Origin: Microbacterium excoecariae
GTDB lineage: Bacteria > Actinomycetota > Actinomycetes > Actinomycetales > Microbacteriaceae
Length of the DNA stretch: 64,000 nt
Reading direction: 5' to 3'
NCBI RefSeq assembly: GCF_011326725.1
Contig: NZ_JAANCO010000001.1
Coordinates: forward strand, 806,001 to 870,000
Every line of letters starts with the position of its first letter. Position 1 is the first letter of the stretch. A program made the position numbers and the translations under genes. Below are positions 60,931-64,000 of the stretch, in pieces. The notes beneath the pieces are model-generated. The model did not search any database, was not told where the DNA came from, and saw nothing but the letters and a program-made list of their open reading frames with translations.

Positions 60931-61072
60931 TGGCTCCCGCGCACAGGAAACACATTGGAAAACTGACAGGACCGGCGAGGAAACCTGTCGCTGACAGAGT
61001 GCGAGCATCCCGATCCGCGCGCGGCATGCCCGCGCCCGCGGATCTCGCCTGCTCGAAGGGAACCCTCCTCGC
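60931..61072. other. Leader of the cohesin-amidase module
   Basis: A 142-bp gap holding the module promoter. TTGGAA (60955-60960) and nearby hexamers are possible, but no pair stands out. A TGACAGGAC-like sequence at 60964-60973 resembles the inositol-cluster operator (9 of 10 bases); with a CCTGTC at 60986-60991 it makes a short inverted repeat. Confidence 0.35.
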
Positions 61073-61825
61073 GTGTCCATACCCCTGCTCGTGCCCCGTG
61101 GCCGCCTCGCGCCCGCTCTGGCCATCGGCGCGCTCGTCGCCGGATCCGTCGCGGTGGCGCCCGCCGCGTACGCGGCCGCCCCTGAGGTCACCGGCCTCGC
61201 CGTCGCGGCCGTGTCCTCCGCCGAGATCGGCGAGGAGATCGCCGTCGACGTGACCGGCGACGCCACCGACCTGTTCGCCTATGAGATCACGGTCGATTTC
61301 GATCCCGCGCTGCTCGACTACGTCGGCGCGGCCTGGCCCGACGGCGGCGTCGGGGTCGTCGATGAGGCGGCCGGCGAGGTGACCGTCAGCTACACCCGCC
61401 TGGGCACCTCGCCCGGGCTCGAGGGGGAGGGGCTGACGCTCGCGAGCCTGCAGTTCGAGACCCTGGCCGCCGGTGACGCCGCCGTGACCGTCTCCGGTGC
61501 CACGGCCGTGAGCTCGACGACCGAGACTGTCGCGCTCGACGCAGGCGCGAGCGCCCGCATCGCGATCGCGGCCGAGGTCCCGCCGACCGTGGAGCCGGAT
61601 CCTGAGGACGACGTCGTGGCGTCCCCGACGCCGACCGCGGCCCCCGCAGGGTCGGGGTCCGACGACGACGGCGCCGCGAGCGCCGGCGACGAGGCCGCCG
61701 CGTCCGACGACCTTCTCGCGACGGGCGGCGACAGCGGCGCGTGGATCCTCGCCGCCGGCCTCGGCGTCGCCATCCTCGCGCTCGGCGCCACGCTGCTCGT
61801 TCGCCGACGGGCGGTGCAGCGATGA
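61073..61825 (+). CDS. Cell-wall-anchored cohesin-domain protein
   Basis: A 250-aa secreted protein. It has a signal peptide (residues ~1-35, ending AAYAAA), one cohesin domain (about 37-170: GEEIAVDVTGDATDLFAYEI, TVDFDPALLDYVGAAWP, GEGLTLASLQFETLAAGDAA, VTVSGATAVSS), an acidic, Ser/Thr/Pro-rich linker (about 171-211), then a sorting signal (LLATG at 214-218, a membrane helix 222-243, and RRRAVQR). Cohesins bind dockerin modules, and the sorting signal should fix it to the wall through a sortase. The GTG at 61073 follows GAAGGGA. It overlaps or abuts the amidase gene that carries a dockerin. Confidence 0.88.
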   Translation: MSIPLLVPRGRLAPALAIGALVAGSVAVAPAAYAAAPEVTGLAVAAVSSAEIGEEIAVDVTGDATDLFAYEITVDFDPALLDYVGAAWPDGGVGVVDEAAGEVTVSYTRLGTSPGLEGEGLTLASLQFETLAAGDAAVTVSGATAVSSTTETVALDAGASARIAIAAEVPPTVEPDPEDDVVASPTPTAAPAGSGSDDDGAASAGDEAAASDDLLATGGDSGAWILAAGLGVAILALGATLLVRRRAVQR

Positions 61826-61872
61826 CCGCCGACCGCCGCACGATGCGTTCTTCGACCCCCAGGAGCCTCCAC

Positions 61873-63702
61873 ATGGGATCCCGTACCCGACGCGCCACGG
61901 CGATTGCCGCCGCCGGCCTGACCACGGTCGCCACGCTGGGAGCCTTCCCCGCCGCCGCGGCGGCCGAGCCCGCCGCCGAGGCTGCCATCCTCGCGCCGTA
62001 CTACACGGAGCTCGACGTGACCGGCGATCGTCAGGTCACCGCGGACGACGTGCGCCTGGTCGCGGAGTCCCTCGGCCAGGAGCCGGGCGATGCTGGCTGG
62101 ATTCCCACGGCGGACGTGGACGGCGACGAGGTCCTCACGATCACGGACGTCGCCGCGGTGTCGCAGCGCATGATCTACGACGATGGTCCCTTCGAGCTGC
62201 TCGAGGCGTCGGTCGTTGACATGCAGGCCGCGATGAACGCCGGCGCGACCACCTCGGTCGACATCACGACGCAGTACCTCGACCGCATCGAGGCCTACGA
62301 CACGGCGCTCATCGAGGAGGGCGGCCGGCCGCTGCACTCGATCATCTCGGTCAACGACGCGGCGCTGGCCGCCGCGGCCGATGCCGACGCGGTCCGCGCG
62401 GATCAGGGCATGACGAGCATGCTGCTCGGCGTTCCCGTCGCCATGAAGGACAACTACGACACCGCCGACATGCCGACGACCGCCGGGTGCGGCTGCTGGA
62501 ACGATAACCAGACGGCGACCGACGCGTTCATGGTCTCGGGGCTGCGCGCGGACGGCGCCGTGATCGTCGCCAAGGCGAGCCTCGACGAGTTCGCGTACGG
62601 CTTCGCGTCGGAGTTCTCCGCCTTCCAGGAGGTCGGCGACTCCGTTCTCGTGGCGAGCCCCTACAACACGAACCAGACCGCGGGCGGATCCTCGGGCGGC
62701 ACGGGCGCGGCGATCGCCGCGAACCTCGCCGGCATCGGGTTCGGCACCGACACGGGTGGATCCATCCGTGTGCCGTCGTCCTACAACCAGCTCGTCGGGA
62801 TCCGCCCGACCGTCGGCCTCGCGAGTCGCGACGGGATCGTCCCGCTGGCGCTCTCGCAGGACACGGGCGGGCCCATGGCCCGCAGCGTCCTCGACGCGGC
62901 CGTCGCGCTCGACGCGGTGGTCGGCATCGACGAGGCGGACCCCGCGACCGCGGCGCAGGAGGGCCTCGTCCCGGAGTCCTACACGGAGTTTCTCGACGAG
63001 GACGCGCTCGCCGGCGCGCGCATCGGCTACATCGGCTCGATGTTCGACACGACGAGCCAATGGAGCCCGACGCCGAACGCGACCGTCGAGCGCGTCTGGA
63101 CCGACGCGCAGGCCACGATCGAGGGCCTCGGCGGCGAGGTCGTGCCGATCGACGAGCCCGAGTGGTTCGCCGGCCTCCTCGCCGAGGGCAGCGGCTCCAC
63201 CAACGAGTTCCGCCACGACCTCGACATCTACATCGAGAACCACCTGTCCGAGGACGTGGCGGCGCGCTCGCTCGACGCCATCATCGACACGGGGCACTTC
63301 GTCGTGAGCCGCCAGGGCACGTACGAGACGCGCGCCGCCGTGACCGAGGAGCAGTACGAGGCATGGATGGACAGCCACACCGCCGTGCTCGCCCAGGGCA
63401 AGGTCGACGTGCAGGCGCTGCTCGACGAATACGACGTCGACGCGCTCGTGTACCCCAGCGGATCCACGTATGGCACTATCGGGCGCAACCTGCGCCTCAG
63501 CCCGAATACGGGCCTCCCGGCCGTGACGGTGCCGATGGGGGTTTCGATCCCCGAGGACGGTACGACGGCGAACGCCGGCGTGAACCTCGAGTGGCTCGGG
63601 CGCGACTTCGACGAGGGCACGCTGCTCGGGCTCACCTACGCGTTCGAGCAGGCGACCGGCGCGCGCACGTCGCCGGAGCTCTACGGGGCGCTGGCCGGCT
63701 GA
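61873..63702 (+). CDS. Secreted amidase (AS family) with N-terminal dockerin
   Basis: A signal peptide (1-31, GSRTRRATAIAAAGLTTVAT) is followed at once by a two-repeat dockerin (about 47-101). The Ca2+ loops are D48/T50/D52...D59 (DVTGDRQVTADD) and D81/D83/D85...D92 (DVDGDEVLTITD). Next comes an amidase-signature domain with K192 (VPVAMKDNYD), the GGSSGG loop (271-276) and S297 (GTDTGGSIRVP), the Ser-cisSer-Lys triad. It hydrolyses amide bonds; the substrate is unknown. The ATG at 61873 has AGGAG 7 bases before it and starts a good signal peptide. An ATG at 61822 would overlap the cohesin stop (ATGA) and add 17 residues. At 609 aa the amidase core is complete; a dockerin at the N-terminus is unusual. 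Confidence 0.88.
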   Translation: MGSRTRRATAIAAAGLTTVATLGAFPAAAAAEPAAEAAILAPYYTELDVTGDRQVTADDVRLVAESLGQEPGDAGWIPTADVDGDEVLTITDVAAVSQRMIYDDGPFELLEASVVDMQAAMNAGATTSVDITTQYLDRIEAYDTALIEEGGRPLHSIISVNDAALAAAADADAVRADQGMTSMLLGVPVAMKDNYDTADMPTTAGCGCWNDNQTATDAFMVSGLRADGAVIVAKASLDEFAYGFASEFSAFQEVGDSVLVASPYNTNQTAGGSSGGTGAAIAANLAGIGFGTDTGGSIRVPSSYNQLVGIRPTVGLASRDGIVPLALSQDTGGPMARSVLDAAVALDAVVGIDEADPATAAQEGLVPESYTEFLDEDALAGARIGYIGSMFDTTSQWSPTPNATVERVWTDAQATIEGLGGEVVPIDEPEWFAGLLAEGSGSTNEFRHDLDIYIENHLSEDVAARSLDAIIDTGHFVVSRQGTYETRAAVTEEQYEAWMDSHTAVLAQGKVDVQALLDEYDVDALVYPSGSTYGTIGRNLRLSPNTGLPAVTVPMGVSIPEDGTTANAGVNLEWLGRDFDEGTLLGLTYAFEQATGARTSPELYGALAG

Positions 63703-63715
63703 GCGTCGCTCGGCC

Positions 63716-63753
63716 GAGGGGCCGGAGGGATCCGCGGATCCCCCCGGCCCCTC
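63716..63753 (+). terminator. Palindromic terminator after the amidase
   Basis: A 38-base near-perfect palindrome with a GGATCC-CG-GATCC centre and one mismatch per arm, 13 bases after the stop. Confidence 0.7.
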
Positions 63754-63761
63754 GCCGTGGG

Positions 63762-64000
63762 GGCGTGTGCGATTGCGCGATCCGGAGGGATCCGCCCGCG
63801 TTCGTGTCGCGCGTATGCACGTTCGTGGGCTCCCGGACGGTGCGTTTGCGCGACCTGGCCGCGCCGGCCCGCGTTCGGATCGCGCATATGCACGTTCCGG
63901 GGCGACTGGAGGGTGCGTTTGCGCGACCTGGGTGCGCCGGCCTGCGTTCTGATCGCGCGTACGCATGTTCGTGAGGTGCCGGACCGTGCATATGAGCGAT
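63762..64000 (+). repeat. Tandem imperfect-palindrome repeats, right array (~73-bp period)
   Basis: Units begin at about 63762, 63835, 63908 and 63981, with a period of 73 throughout, and continue past the window edge. Sequence, hairpin halves and direction are those of the left array; the last unit shows the same CATATGAGCGAT variant seen in unit 3 on the left. The right end is cut by the window. Confidence 0.85.

Overview
The window is high-GC actinobacterial DNA, most like the family Microbacteriaceae (Microbacterium or a close relative). This rests on gene content, GTG starts, Cgl0158-type inositol genes, DUF3516 and DUF6458 proteins, and LPxTG-like wall anchoring. No rRNA or CRISPR array was seen; there is one tRNA (Arg-ACG). 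Coordinates come from reading the sequence by eye, and family names are recognised, not searched.

Positions 1-6980 look like an acquired, decaying accessory island. The GC is visibly lower than in the rest, and the hexamer GGATCC, very common elsewhere, is almost absent. The island holds a Fic-domain AMPylase cut by the window edge, a decayed IS3-family element, an Abi_2/HEPN abortive-infection-type protein, a frameshifted LacI-type regulator with a 31-bp piece of itself inverted 1.6 kb away, a TIR-domain protein and two unknown small genes. Fic, Abi and TIR proteins together suggest an anti-phage or toxin island.

Positions 6981-17735 are core chromosome: an SDR dehydrogenase, an N-methyl-amino-acid oxidase / LysR / GltS-like transporter group, a YigZ protein, a Ski2-like helicase with DUF3516, an orphan ParA/MinD-like ATPase and a long glyceraldehyde-3-phosphate dehydrogenase.

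Positions 17776-35431 are a complete myo-inositol catabolic cluster: GntR regulator, iolC, a Cgl0158-type aldolase, iolA, iolB, iolD, iolE, iolG, iolH, an SDR, an inositol/sugar transporter, three more Gfo/Idh/MocA dehydrogenases, a sugar-phosphate isomerase-like TIM barrel and a tautomerase. Five copies of a TGACAGGACA / TGTCATGACA-type site sit at the promoters of the regulator/iolC, the first Gfo/Idh gene, the transporter and the divergent isomerase/tautomerase pair. They look like one regulon.

Positions 35502-60614 are mixed core genes: tRNA-Arg, ppc, a hydrolase, a MarR regulator, a SulP transporter, an acyl-CoA ligase, an EamA exporter with a GntR regulator, a CopB-type ATPase, a PiT phosphate transporter, an aldo/keto reductase, two zinc alcohol dehydrogenases, a sulfotransferase, a lytic transglycosylase, a CPA2 antiporter, an NRDE protein and coaBC.

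Positions 60622-64000 hold the most unusual piece. A two-gene module encodes a sortase-type wall-anchored cohesin protein and a secreted amidase with an N-terminal dockerin. It is flanked on both sides by direct tandem arrays of the same ~73-bp imperfect-palindrome repeat. This suggests a minimal non-cellulosomal cohesin-dockerin system that displays an amidase on the cell surface.
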